Shown piece after piece: positions 41,950-50,202 of a stretch of DNA of 64,000 nt. The notes below the pieces were generated by a model that had not been told where the DNA came from, did no database searches, and saw only the letters and a list, made by a program, of their open reading frames with translations. The position numbers were made by a program, and so were the translations under genes. Source of the stretch: Bin87 sp965208015 (GTDB taxonomy: Bacteria > Chloroflexota > Dehalococcoidia > Lucifugimonadales > UBA3495); NCBI GenBank assembly GCA_965208015.1, contig OZ242308.1:1302001-1366000 (forward strand), written 5' to 3'. Positions within the stretch are counted from its first letter, which is position 1. Each line of letters opens with the position of its first letter.

Positions 41950-42420
41950 TCAAACCGAAACCGCCGGCAAAGGCTCTGCGACGTCGGCGCCCCGGTCGCC
42001 TGCGGCGATGAGCGCGCTTTGCCGGTTTGCCAAGTGCGCCAGCGTAGTGGACTGGAGTACCTGCTGGATTGATTCCTCGACGGTTTGCCAGATTTCCTTC
42101 TGGGCGCAGCAGTCGGCGAACATGCAGTCGGTGGGCAGGGTCAGGCAGTCCAGAGGGGAAGCGTTGCCGTCGAGTTCCTGCATGATGTCATAGAGGTTGA
42201 CGTCCTGAGGCGCTCTGGCCAGGAGGTGGCCGCCCTGGGGCCCGCGGCGACTGTGCACGAAGCCGCTCTTGTTGAGGGTCGACATCAACCGCTCGAGGTA
42301 GGGTTCAGGTATGCCCTGGCGGTAGGCGATGGCGGCAGTCTGGACCGGGCCGTCGCCGTAGCGCATGGCCAACTCCACCAGAGCGCGCACGCCGTAATCC
42401 ACTTTCATCGGGATGCGCAA
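41950..42420 (-). CDS. Rrf2-family transcriptional regulator
   Basis: 156 aa from a TTG at 42420, 5-6 bp after GGAGGTG. The winged helix is LRIPMKVDYGVRALVELAMR, then IPEPYLERLMSTLNKSGFV and SRRGPQGGHLLAR. A Cys set (C92, C99, C104, C105) resembles the Fe-S ligands of IscR-like members. Rrf2 proteins sense Fe-S, cysteine or nitric oxide; lying just upstream of moeB-cysM, control of sulfur metabolism is a fair inference. Confidence 0.88.
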   Translation of the reverse strand: MRIPMKVDYGVRALVELAMRYGDGPVQTAAIAYRQGIPEPYLERLMSTLNKSGFVHSRRGPQGGHLLARAPQDVNLYDIMQELDGNASPLDCLTLPTDCMFADCCAQKEIWQTVEESIQQVLQSTTLAHLANRQSALIAAGDRGADVAEPLPAVSV

Positions 42421-42443
42421 AACGACACCTCCCTCCTGGGCCA

Positions 42444-42473
42444 ATTATATCCAAACCCCGCGGCAAATGCCAA
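42444..42473 (-). promoter_or_regulatory. Promoter of the Rrf2 gene
   Basis: On the minus strand, -35 TTGGCA (42473-42468), an 18-bp spacer and perfect -10 TATAAT (42449-42444). The predicted transcript begins very close to the ribosome site, so the leader is short. Confidence 0.6.
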
Positions 42474-42478
42474 CCGCG

Positions 42479-42907
42479 TCAGGTATTCGCCTCCGGTTCC
42501 CGCTGCCGACGGTCGTAAACCGTCATATAGGTGCCGATCCCGGTGGCAATCAGCTGGCCTTCGTCGCCGTGGATCTCCATGTCGCCAACGATGATGCGCC
42601 CGCCTCGGCTCTTGATGGAGCTGCGTGCGGTGAGCTCGCCGTCACGGGCGGGCGCGATGAAGTTCAGTTTCAGCTCGATGGTCACGGCGTGCTCGCCCTC
42701 CCGCAGAACGGAGCGGCAGGCGCGGAAGAATGCGTAGTCGGCCAGCGTCACCAGGAGGCCGCCCTGGACGACGCCGGCGCGCTGACGGTGCTTGTCCGCC
42801 ACGGTCATGAACGCGGTGCCCACGCCGTCATCGGATATGCCCGGGCGTATGCCCAGGAGTTCGGCAAAAGGGCCGTCCTGGCTTGGCTGGGGTTCGGCAT
42901 TGCTCAT
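42479..42907 (-). CDS. PaaI-family hotdog-fold thioesterase
   Basis: 142 aa from the ATG at 42907 behind GGAGAC; a longer frame begins in the intergenic region. The hotdog motif is HRQRAGVVQGGLLVTLADYA (about 41-60), with Gly-Gly and Asp positioned as in PaaI/YbgC thioesterases, followed by the strand VTIELKLNFIAPARDGELTA. It probably cleaves acyl-CoA esters. A perfect TATAAT lies upstream at 42954-42959 on the minus strand. Confidence 0.85.
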   Translation of the reverse strand: MSNAEPQPSQDGPFAELLGIRPGISDDGVGTAFMTVADKHRQRAGVVQGGLLVTLADYAFFRACRSVLREGEHAVTIELKLNFIAPARDGELTARSSIKSRGGRIIVGDMEIHGDEGQLIATGIGTYMTVYDRRQREPEANT

Positions 42908-43053
42908 GGCAATCGTCTCCAGTGTCAAATGGGGTCGGTCGATAGCGGCGACAATTATAGCGATGCACGACGGTGCAGCCGCAGGGGCCACCGGATATAC
43001 TGGGCGTCCGATGTTTTTTGGCAGGGAATATCAAGTTGGCGCACGGGGCGGCG

Positions 43054-43434
43054 ATGGCTAGAGGGCTGCTAACGGCCCTGGGGGTCATGCTGGTGTGCAC
43101 GATAATCCCCGTGGCCCAGTTCCTGCTGGCTCCCTTCGGCCCGTTTCTGGGGGCCTACTTCGGGATCCGGTCGGTGGACACTTCCGGTTCGGCGCCGCTG
43201 GTTGCCGCGGCCAAATTCGGCGCGGTCGTGGGCGCCGCATCAGGGATCATCCTGGTAGTGATTGCCGTGATCCTGACGGTAGCACTGCCCATGCCGGGGA
43301 GGTTCGTCGTCCTGACCTGGATCGCGGTGGCCGTCTTTGCGACCTACGTTGCCGGAATGAGCACGTTGGGAGGGCTGTACCGGCTGATGAAAGCGAGATC
43401 GGTTCCGTCCGCGGCGCCGACAGAAGCGAGCTAG
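43054..43434 (+). CDS. Small integral membrane protein
   Basis: 126 aa from the ATG at 43054; a TTG at 43036 with AGGGA before it is an alternative. Three or four hydrophobic segments are visible: LLTALGVMLVCTIIPVAQFL, then FLGAYFGI, AVVGAASGIILVVIAVILTV, and VLTWIAVAVFATYVAGM. The carboxy end is cytosolic-looking and basic. I do not recognise the family. It ends 2 bp before larB, so they are co-transcribed. Confidence 0.6.
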   Translation: MARGLLTALGVMLVCTIIPVAQFLLAPFGPFLGAYFGIRSVDTSGSAPLVAAAKFGAVVGAASGIILVVIAVILTVALPMPGRFVVLTWIAVAVFATYVAGMSTLGGLYRLMKARSVPSAAPTEAS

Positions 43435-43436
43435 CG

Positions 43437-44234
43437 TTGGACGCGGAGTCGCTGCAAACCCTGCTGGAGAGCGTTCGGGACGGTAGTTTAACGGTGTCCC
43501 GAGCGATGGAGGCTCTGCGGGACCTGCCTTACCAGGACCTGGGGTTCGCCCGTCTGGATCACCACCGCCCCCTGCGCACGGGTTGGCCGGAGGTGGTGCT
43601 GGCGGAAGGGAAGACCCGGGAGCAGGTCGCCGAAATCGTCACGGCGATGAGCGGACGAGGGCATCCCGTGCTGGTCACCAGAGCCGCGCCGGATGTTTAC
43701 GAATCCGTGGCGGCTAAGGTTGCCACGGCGCGCTACCATCAGTTGGCGCGCTGCATCGTGGTACGGGACGAGAGGATGACGCCGCCGGAGGACGTTGGGT
43801 TGCTGATTGTCACGGGCGGCACCGCAGACCTCCCGGTGGCGGAGGAGGCCGCGCTCACGGCAGAGTTGATGGGGTGTAAGGCCGGACGGGTGAACGACGT
43901 GGGGGTGGCGGGCCTGCATCGCCTGTTGGCGCAGCGGGAACGCTTGCAGGAAGCCCGGGTCATCATCGTGGTTGCCGGGATGGAAGCGGCCCTGGCCAGC
44001 GTGGTGTCGGGGATGGTGTCCGCGCCGGTCATCGCGGTTCCCACCAGCGTTGGGTACGGGGCGAGTTTCGGCGGGCTGGCTGCGTTGCTGGGGATGCTCA
44101 ACTCCTGCGCTCCAGGCATCGGGGTGGTCAACATCGACAACGGGTTCGGCGCCGGCTACCTGGCGGCCCAGATCTGCCGGATGCCCGAGGCAGCAATAGC
44201 TCCCCAGCCGACAGCGCATGAGGGCGAGGGTTGA
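43437..44234 (+). CDS. larB: Nickel pincer cofactor biosynthesis protein LarB
   Basis: 265 aa from a TTG at 43437, 2 bp after the preceding stop. A longer open frame of 379 codons exists, but its first third is the membrane gene read in another frame. LarB/PurE-like features: LQTLLESVRDGSLTVSRAME at the start, YQDLGFARLDHHRPLRTGWP and VVLAEGKTREQ, then VTGGTADLPVAEEAA, DVGVAGLHRL and VPTSVGYGASFGGLAALLGM. LarB carboxylates nicotinic acid adenine dinucleotide, the first step of the cofactor of lactate racemase-type enzymes. larC, larE and larA are not here. Confidence 0.92.
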   Translation: MDAESLQTLLESVRDGSLTVSRAMEALRDLPYQDLGFARLDHHRPLRTGWPEVVLAEGKTREQVAEIVTAMSGRGHPVLVTRAAPDVYESVAAKVATARYHQLARCIVVRDERMTPPEDVGLLIVTGGTADLPVAEEAALTAELMGCKAGRVNDVGVAGLHRLLAQRERLQEARVIIVVAGMEAALASVVSGMVSAPVIAVPTSVGYGASFGGLAALLGMLNSCAPGIGVVNIDNGFGAGYLAAQICRMPEAAIAPQPTAHEGEG

Positions 44235-45196
44235 ACACGCGGAGATGGTTGCTGCTGGGACTGCTGACGATGGCGGTCTTCGGCGGACTGCTGGCATACG
44301 GAGATTTCAGGCAGGTGGGCCGGACGCTGTCGGAGTCCCCGGCTGCGTACCTCGGCTTGACGGCGGGCGCCGGTCTCGCAGTGGTCAACTACATGCTGCG
44401 ATACCTGCGCTGGTCGATGTACCTGCGCGCCCTCGGCATCAGCGCGCCGGCGTCGGTGAGCGCGCCGGTGTTCGTGGCCGGGTTGGCCCTGTCGATCACG
44501 CCGGGCAAGGTTGGCGAACTGCTGAAGAGCGTGTGGCTCCAGCAGCGGACGGGAACCCCGGTGGCGGCGTCGGCGCCGGCGGTAGTGATGGAGCGGTTGA
44601 CGGACGTGATTTCCGTGGCCCTGTTGGGACTGACCGGCGTGCTGCTGTTGCCGACGGCCATCGCGCTGGCGATCGGGGGATTGCTGCTTATCGGCCTGGC
44701 GGTGGGGCTGCTGGCCGCGTCACGGTACGGGGAGAAGTCGTTGGAGTTGCCAGTCTTGCGGCGCTGGCGGGAACCGTTGGCGCAGTCGCAGGACGGGGTG
44801 CGTCGCCTGATGGCTCCGCGGATGCTGGTAGCGGCGGTGGCTTTGGGTTTCCTGGCGTGGGCGGCGGAGGGTCTGGCGCTGTGGGTCATCATCAGGGGCC
44901 TGGGCGATGAAGTAACGGTTGGCGTCGCGCTTCCAATTTCGGCAGCAGCAGCGTTGGTGGGAGCCGTAACCGCGCTGCCGGGTGGGCTGATTGGATTCGA
45001 GGGCAGCATGGTGGCCCTGCTGGGTCAGGCCGGAGTCCCGGCGGCCACCGCCGCGCTGGCTACCCTGCTTACCCGGCTGGCCACGCTCTGGCTGGCGGTG
45101 GCCGTCGGAGGAATGGCCTGGCTCTGGCTGATCCGAACCGGGCGCCGCCGCGCGACGGCGCTGGCGAGTGAGGCCGGGGCGACGCGGGAATCATGA
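44231..45196 (+). CDS. YbhN/UPF0104-type lysylphosphatidylglycerol synthase transmembrane-region protein
   Basis: 321 aa from a TTG overlapping the larB stop by 4 bp. Eight or so membrane helices; family signatures include NYMLRYLRWSMYLRALG (about 50-67), GLALSITPGKVGELLKSVW and ALPGGLIGFEGSMVALL. It is the membrane flippase-like portion found in MprF, without the synthase domain. Its function in lipid handling is inferred. It is coupled to ubiA by another 4-bp overlap. Confidence 0.83.
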   Translation: MNTRRWLLLGLLTMAVFGGLLAYGDFRQVGRTLSESPAAYLGLTAGAGLAVVNYMLRYLRWSMYLRALGISAPASVSAPVFVAGLALSITPGKVGELLKSVWLQQRTGTPVAASAPAVVMERLTDVISVALLGLTGVLLLPTAIALAIGGLLLIGLAVGLLAASRYGEKSLELPVLRRWREPLAQSQDGVRRLMAPRMLVAAVALGFLAWAAEGLALWVIIRGLGDEVTVGVALPISAAAALVGAVTALPGGLIGFEGSMVALLGQAGVPAATAALATLLTRLATLWLAVAVGGMAWLWLIRTGRRRATALASEAGATRES

Positions 45197-46101
45197 GACG
45201 GTTGACGGGGCTGTTCGAGACGGCCCGTCCACTGCAGTGGGTGAAGAACCTCCTGGTGTTCCTGCCGCTGCTGTTCGCGGTGGACCTGGTGTGGGAACCG
45301 GGGGACATTGGGACGCTGCTGTCGTACATCCCGAGGTTGATCACGCTGTTCGCCGCGTTCTGTGCGCTGTCGTCGGCGGTCTATATCATCAACGATCTTG
45401 CCGACCGGAATGCTGACCGGCAGCATCCTACCAAGCGAAACCGTCCCATCCCATCGGGACGGCTGCCCGTCCCGTTGGCTGGAGTTGCGCAGCTGGTGCT
45501 TACCATTGCCGGGATGTTTGCCCTTTACGCCATATCGACCCCGCCGTTAGTGCCCCTGGCCCTCATCGGCGCCGTCTATCTGATGGTCAATGTAGGTTAT
45601 TCCCTCGGACTCAAGCGAGTGGCTCTGGTTGACGTGATGATCGTGGCGGGCGGCTACGTGCTGCGGGCGGTAGCCGGAGCGGTGGCAGTGGGAGCCGCGC
45701 CGTCTCCCTGGCTCTATGCGGTAACCGCGGCCGGCGCGCTGTTCATCGTGATCGGCCGGCGGTACGCCGAAGCGAGGCTGGCCGGCGAGGAACCCGAAGC
45801 GCAACGGGCGACGCTGTCGCACTACGCTCCGCCGCTGGGAGGTCAATTACTGATCCTGTCGGCGACGGCGGCGCTGGTCAGCTACACGCTCTACGCGGTG
45901 GAGGCGGACAATCTGCCGGCAAACAACACTATGCTGCTCACCGTGCCCCTGGTGATATTCGGCCTCTTCCGCTACCTGTACCTGCTCAACAACAGCAGGC
46001 ACGCCGAATCGCCGGAGTTGCTGATGCTGCGAGACGCGCCGCTGCTGCTGGCGATAGCGGCATGGATGGTGGTTGCGGGAGCAGTGCTAGTGCTGAATTG
46101 A
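45193..46101 (+). CDS. UbiA-family prenyltransferase, decaprenyl-phosphate phosphoribosyltransferase-like
   Basis: 302 aa, eight or nine helices. The start RPLQWVKNLLVFLPLLFA and the first Asp-rich motif NDLADRNADRQHPTKRNRPI match decaprenyl-phosphate phosphoribosyltransferases, which load phosphoribose on polyprenyl phosphate for arabinose-type cell-envelope donors. A second motif region is GRRYAEARLAGEE. It starts inside the end of the YbhN gene and is last in the operon. A role in envelope glycolipid formation is plausible; the other steps are not in the window. Confidence 0.82.
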   Translation: MRRLTGLFETARPLQWVKNLLVFLPLLFAVDLVWEPGDIGTLLSYIPRLITLFAAFCALSSAVYIINDLADRNADRQHPTKRNRPIPSGRLPVPLAGVAQLVLTIAGMFALYAISTPPLVPLALIGAVYLMVNVGYSLGLKRVALVDVMIVAGGYVLRAVAGAVAVGAAPSPWLYAVTAAGALFIVIGRRYAEARLAGEEPEAQRATLSHYAPPLGGQLLILSATAALVSYTLYAVEADNLPANNTMLLTVPLVIFGLFRYLYLLNNSRHAESPELLMLRDAPLLLAIAAWMVVAGAVLVLN

Positions 46102-46245
46102 CGGTCACGCAGGTGCGGCGGAGGCTTCGACGGATGGTCGACGGCCACAAGTTTCTCTTGCGTCGGGCTGGTTCCGTCGCTATGCTTACCGTTGGTCGGC
46201 TCAGTGAGCCGGCATGGCTAATTTTCCGCATCGGAGATTGATCAG

Positions 46246-46686
46246 ATGACACAAGCTGCCCCTCAGATACCGCTGCCCGTGCCGCAGCCGGAATCGGACT
46301 TCTACTGGGAAAAGTGCAAGGAAGGCGAACTCTGGTTGCGGCGTTGCGTCCAGAGCGGCCGGGCCTACTTCTATCCCCGCGACATTTCTCCCTTCACCGA
46401 TTATTTCTCCCGCGATACCGACTGGATTCAAGCCAGCGGGCGAGGCACGCTGCACACCTTCGCCATCGTGCACCGGGCGCCGACCCCGGCGTTCCGCGAT
46501 AAAGTGCCGTACATCACGGCGGTGGTGGAGTTGGAAGAGGGGCCGATGATACCGACGTGGCTGGTGGGCATCGAGTTTGGCGAAGGGGAGATACGCCCGG
46601 CTTCCATCCAATGCGGGATGGCAGTGGAGGTGGTTTTCGAAAAGATCACCGATGAAATCAGCCTACCCATGTTCCGGCCGGCCTAG
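46246..46686 (+). CDS. DUF35 OB-fold acyl-CoA-associated protein with degenerate zinc ribbon
   Basis: 146 aa. The pattern ESDFYWEKCKEGELWLRRC, then a ribbon region, and later GRGTLHTFAIVHRAPTPAF and VPYITAVVELEEGP is that of DUF35/ChsH2-type proteins, which help thiolases and hydratases. The rubredoxin-like zinc ribbon normally has four Cys, but only C34 or so remains (CVQSG, then PRDISPF without Cys), so zinc binding looks lost. It is followed by the carboxymuconolactone-decarboxylase-like gene. Confidence 0.78.
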   Translation: MTQAAPQIPLPVPQPESDFYWEKCKEGELWLRRCVQSGRAYFYPRDISPFTDYFSRDTDWIQASGRGTLHTFAIVHRAPTPAFRDKVPYITAVVELEEGPMIPTWLVGIEFGEGEIRPASIQCGMAVEVVFEKITDEISLPMFRPA

Positions 46687-46751
46687 AGCCGCCGCATCAC
46701 ATCATCCGACACCCGTGGCCGGAAACCGCGACCACAGACACAGGAGGCGTC

Positions 46752-47072
46752 ATGACGCAGCCCGCAGCCCGAACCGTAATGCAAGAAGTATCGCCCAAGC
46801 TGGCCGAGCTATCCGCCGACGTCCTGTTCGGCGACGTCTGGGAGCGGCCGGAGTTGTCCAAGCGGGACCGGAGCCTGATCACGGTGGCCACGCTGACCGC
46901 GCTGTACCGCACGGACCAGTTGCGCGGCCACATCGGCCGCGCGCTGGACAACGGCGTGACCAGGGATGAAATATCCGAGGTGATCACGCACATGGCCTTC
47001 TACGCCGGCTGGCCGGTGGCGGCCAACGCGGTGCGCGTGGCCAAGGAAGTCTTTGAAGAACGCGGCGTCTAG
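46752..47072 (+). CDS. Carboxymuconolactone decarboxylase family protein
   Basis: 106 aa all-helical protein. RDRSLITVATLTALYRTDQL (about 37-56) and HIGRALDNGVTRDEISEVIT (about 59-78), ending THMAFYAGWPVAANAVR, match the small CMD family. The AhpD CxxC pair is absent, so a decarboxylase-like or unknown hydrolytic role is more likely than peroxide reduction. AGGAGG precedes the start. It ends before the palindromic repeat at 47100. Confidence 0.85.
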   Translation: MTQPAARTVMQEVSPKLAELSADVLFGDVWERPELSKRDRSLITVATLTALYRTDQLRGHIGRALDNGVTRDEISEVITHMAFYAGWPVAANAVRVAKEVFEERGV

Positions 47073-47099
47073 CCGAAAACATCAGCGCAATTCTCAAAG

Positions 47100-47129
47100 C
47101 CGTCATTCCAGCGCAAGCCGGAATGACGG
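47100..47129. repeat. Short palindrome of the GTCATTCC family
   Basis: A 10-bp perfect stem (CCGTCATTCC / GGAATGACGG) with a 10-nt loop. It matches the right-hand arm of the elements at 9974-10072 and 19856-19955, standing alone. It may also end transcription of the preceding gene. Confidence 0.6.
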
Positions 47130-47153
47130 TTATTGTTACCAGGAGGCCACCAG

Positions 47154-48827
47154 ATGCCCAGTATGACCGGCGCCCGCTTTCTCGCCGAGACCCTCCGCGA
47201 GTACGGCGTAACCCACGTGTTTTTCGTTCCCGCGATCATCCGCCGCGCCCTCGTGGAGATGGAGGACGTGGGCATCAAGCGGATCATCAGTCACGGCGAG
47301 AAGTCGGCGGCTTACATGGCGGACGCCTACGCCCGGGTCACCGGCAAGCCGGGCCTGTGCTTCGCCCAGTCGGTGGGCGCCGTGAACCTGGCGGCAGGTC
47401 TCCAGGACGCCTACCTGGGGGTATCGCCGGTGATTGCCATCACCGGTCACCGTCCGCCGATGCACCGGCACCGGAACTCGTACCAGGAGGTCGAACATTC
47501 CAAACCCTTCGCGTCGGTTACCAAGTACAGCGCAGAAGTGGAAACGGTGGACCAGCTTCCCCACCTGCTGCGCCAGGCGTTCCGGGAAGTGACCACAGGA
47601 CAAACGCTGCCGGCGCATCTGGACTTCTCCGGCATCTCGGGCGACGTTATCACCGACGGCATCCTGGACACGGATGTAATCGTGGAGGAGCCGTTCATGC
47701 AGCGTCCGGCCTTCCGGCCGGCTCCGGAGCCCGAGCGGGTGCGCGAGGCGGCGCGAATACTCTCGCAGGCAGAGCGACCGGTGATCGTGGCCGGCGGCGG
47801 AGTCACTGCATCCGGCGCTGAAGCCGAACTGGTCCGCCTGGCGGAGATGCTGAACATCCCCGTGGCCACCGGTCTGAACGCCAAGGGTTCCATACCGGAG
47901 AACCACCCGCTTTCGGTGGGCGTGGTCGGCAGCTATTCGCGCTGGTCGGCGAACCGCGTGGTTTCGGAGGCGGACCTGGTGCTGTTCGTCGGCAGCCACA
48001 CCGGCAGCCAGATCACGCTGGACTGGCGGATACCGGCGGAAGGAACGCCGGTGATCCAGATTGACATTGACGCCAGCGAGTTGGGCCGGTCGTATCCCGC
48101 GGCTTATGGGCTGCAGGGCGATGCCAAGCGAACGCTGGAAGCCATGCTGGACGTTCTGGAGCCGACGGGCGGCAACGCCAGCTGGGTCTCCCGGGCGCAT
48201 GAGCACGTGCAGAACTGGCGGGATGAGCACGAGCCCGTGCTGACTTCCAACGCGGTGCCGATCCGTCCGGAGCGGCTTTGCCAGGAGCTGACCGACTTCC
48301 TGCCATCGGACGCAGTGCTCATCGCTGACACCGGGCACGCCGGCATCTGGACGGGCAGCATGGTTGACCTGAACCATGAGGGCCAGTCCTACCTGCGGGC
48401 GGCCGGTTCCCTGGGCTGGGGCCTGCCGGCAGCGCTGGGCGCCAAGTGCGGAGCGCCGGACCGGCCGGTGGTCTGTTGGACCGGCGACGGCGGCATGTGG
48501 TACCACATCGGCGAACTGGAAACCGCGGTTCGCTACGGCATCAACGCGGTGATCGTGGTGCATAACAACGGCGGCCTGAACCAGGACCGGCGGGGCGACG
48601 AGGCAGCCTACGAGGGACGCGAGGGCGGCAACTCCGGCGAACTCTGGCGGTTCAACGACACCGACTTCGCGCAGATCGCGGAGTCCATGGGCGCCCTTGG
48701 GATCCGGGTGACCGACCCCAACCAGATCAACTCCGCGCTCGACCAGGCCGTAAGCGCCAACCGGCCAGCGGTGGTGGATATCGTCAGCGATGGGGACGTG
48801 GCCGCCGCGCCGCCGTGGGGGCCGTAG
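47154..48827 (+). CDS. Thiamine-diphosphate-dependent enzyme, acetolactate-synthase-like
   Basis: 557 aa from the ATG at 47154, 7-8 bp behind AGGAGG; an ATG seven codons upstream lies before that site. PYR domain with the activating Glu in SHGEKSAAYMADAYARVTG (about 50), central domain from about 190, and ThDP motif GDGGMWYHIGELETAVRYG ending NN (about 450-478). It resembles IlvB-type and oxalyl-CoA/benzaldehyde-lyase-like proteins. No small regulatory subunit is nearby, so a catabolic rather than valine-biosynthetic role is likely. Confidence 0.87.
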   Translation: MPSMTGARFLAETLREYGVTHVFFVPAIIRRALVEMEDVGIKRIISHGEKSAAYMADAYARVTGKPGLCFAQSVGAVNLAAGLQDAYLGVSPVIAITGHRPPMHRHRNSYQEVEHSKPFASVTKYSAEVETVDQLPHLLRQAFREVTTGQTLPAHLDFSGISGDVITDGILDTDVIVEEPFMQRPAFRPAPEPERVREAARILSQAERPVIVAGGGVTASGAEAELVRLAEMLNIPVATGLNAKGSIPENHPLSVGVVGSYSRWSANRVVSEADLVLFVGSHTGSQITLDWRIPAEGTPVIQIDIDASELGRSYPAAYGLQGDAKRTLEAMLDVLEPTGGNASWVSRAHEHVQNWRDEHEPVLTSNAVPIRPERLCQELTDFLPSDAVLIADTGHAGIWTGSMVDLNHEGQSYLRAAGSLGWGLPAALGAKCGAPDRPVVCWTGDGGMWYHIGELETAVRYGINAVIVVHNNGGLNQDRRGDEAAYEGREGGNSGELWRFNDTDFAQIAESMGALGIRVTDPNQINSALDQAVSANRPAVVDIVSDGDVAAAPPWGP

Positions 48828-49074
48828 CGTCGTCAGGCGACGGTGCGCTGATGCGCAGCGGGGGGGAGGCCGGCTGGACTGGCCATTTTTCGATGGAGCG
48901 GTATCGATCAGTGTTAGCGCATGGGTTGGTATCGCAATCCGCGCCTGCGACGTCTGCGGAGGGTGGCCGGTGGTCGGCGTGTTGTCCTGCCTGGCTGACA
49001 ACGAGACCGGCGTTATAATAGTTGATACCGCCCTTTTGTTCCCCGTTGCGGTGGTTCTGTATGGAGGTTCCGTC
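48828..49074. other. Gap before the interrupted small gene
   Basis: Holds two small hairpins just after the ThDP-enzyme stop (CGTCGTCAGGCGACGG and GTGCGCTGATGCGCA) and a perfect TATAAT at 49014-49019 with no good -35 partner. No gene is evident. Confidence 0.35.
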
Positions 49075-49284
49075 ATGATCTTGGCTGCATATAACACCTA
49101 CAGAGGATAGGTAGAAGCCAGAGAGGAAAAACGGGCGGCTGAAGCCAAAGCCAGGGAGAAAGCGCTGGCGGTCGAAGCCAAGGCGGAGGGGTGCAAGGAA
49201 ATCGTCGCGCTCCTGGAAGAGTACAACGTGCCGCTCCCGCCGGAAGTCCTCCGTAAATTGAACGGCGACGCAGAACCTAACTGA
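49075..49284 (+). pseudogene. Small coiled-coil protein gene interrupted by an in-frame amber codon
   Basis: An ATG at 49075 placed 6 bp after GGAGGT opens MILAAYNTYRG, then TAG (49108-49110), then in the same frame VEAREEKRAAEAKAREKALA and a further EIVALLEEYNVPLPPEVLRK to a TGA at 49282-49284. The downstream part is a charged Ala/Glu/Lys helix with no start codon of its own near its beginning. Upstream residues in the same frame are hydrophobic. Together they look like one small membrane-anchored coiled-coil protein broken by a nonsense codon. Readthrough is an alternative. Confidence 0.5.
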
Positions 49285-50154
49285 TCAGTCAGGAGCCGGT
49301 CCAACCGCCCTTTCCAGGAATCGGCCGGCAGCGGCATAGTCCCGCGCTCCGCTGCGCCGGATAGGCGGAACCAAGTAGCAGTCAGTCGCCCCAGCGCCGC
49401 GCAATCCCTCCCACACCTGTAGGGCAATATCCACTCCGGACCGGCCGGCGGCAAGATCATCGGTGACCCACTGCGGGACGGCGGCGAAGGAAACGCCCTC
49501 GGCTTCCATCATGCCGACGCCGTAGAATACGGGCGCCGATAGCGGTTCTCCGTGGGCGCGGGAATAGGCGTCGGCGAATCGGTCGATGTCCGCAGGGTCG
49601 TAAACGGGCTGTGTGATCAGGAAGTCGGCCCCGGCCGCGACCTTGCGCGCCGCCAGCCGAGCCTCCCGCTCGATGCCCCGTCCCAGGTCTACAGTCGCTC
49701 CGATGCAGAAATCCGTGGGAGAACGGAGGCTGCTGCCGCGGTGGTCAGTCCCGGAGTTCAGGCCGGCGATGGCCGCGATGAGTTCTGTAGGCCGGTAGTC
49801 GTAGACGGCGGCCGCGGTGTCCCTGGGCCCGAAAGGATCACCGGCCACAGCGATAACGTTTTCCAGGCCTAGGGCCTGCGCTCCCAGCAGCATGGATTCC
49901 AGCGCCAGGCGGTTCATATCCCTTGTCGCCAGCGTGAAGATCGGCTCCGCGCCGTGCCGGTCACGTAGGACTGTGGCCGCCACCACCGGGTTCGTGCGAA
50001 CCGCGCGGCCCGGGTTGTAAGCCGCCGAGATGAAATCGGCCGACTCCGGCGGGGCCGTTATATCCTCGAGCCGGCCGGAACGCGGGGGCGAATAGTCGCA
50101 GATAAATGCCGGCCGGCCAGTCTGCGCGTGGATACGGTCGACGACTTTCGCCAT
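49285..50154 (-). CDS. metF: Methylenetetrahydrofolate reductase family protein
   Basis: 289 aa TIM-barrel protein. FTLATRDMNRLALESMLLGA, then ENVIAVAGDPFGPRD (about 98-112) and GADFLITQPVYDPADIDRFA are typical MetF positions for folate and FAD. It reduces 5,10-methylene-THF to methyl-THF, or acts in a related one-carbon step. It lies 48 bp after mqnA on the same strand. Ordinary MetF amino-terminal residues are weak here, so a divergent member is possible. Confidence 0.85.
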   Translation of the reverse strand: MAKVVDRIHAQTGRPAFICDYSPPRSGRLEDITAPPESADFISAAYNPGRAVRTNPVVAATVLRDRHGAEPIFTLATRDMNRLALESMLLGAQALGLENVIAVAGDPFGPRDTAAAVYDYRPTELIAAIAGLNSGTDHRGSSLRSPTDFCIGATVDLGRGIEREARLAARKVAAGADFLITQPVYDPADIDRFADAYSRAHGEPLSAPVFYGVGMMEAEGVSFAAVPQWVTDDLAAGRSGVDIALQVWEGLRGAGATDCYLVPPIRRSGARDYAAAGRFLERAVGPAPD

Positions 50155-50202
50155 CGGACAGACCTGAAACCCTTGTGCCAGACTGAGGGCGGCAGCCCGC
50201 GG

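Noticed and set aside
43095..44234. 379-codon version of larB
   Set aside because: The first 114 codons are the upstream membrane-protein gene in another frame; LarB homology starts at the TTG at 43437.
47136..49097. 653-codon minus-strand open frame opposite the second ThDP enzyme
   Set aside because: No recognisable motif; mirrors the codon pattern of the real gene.
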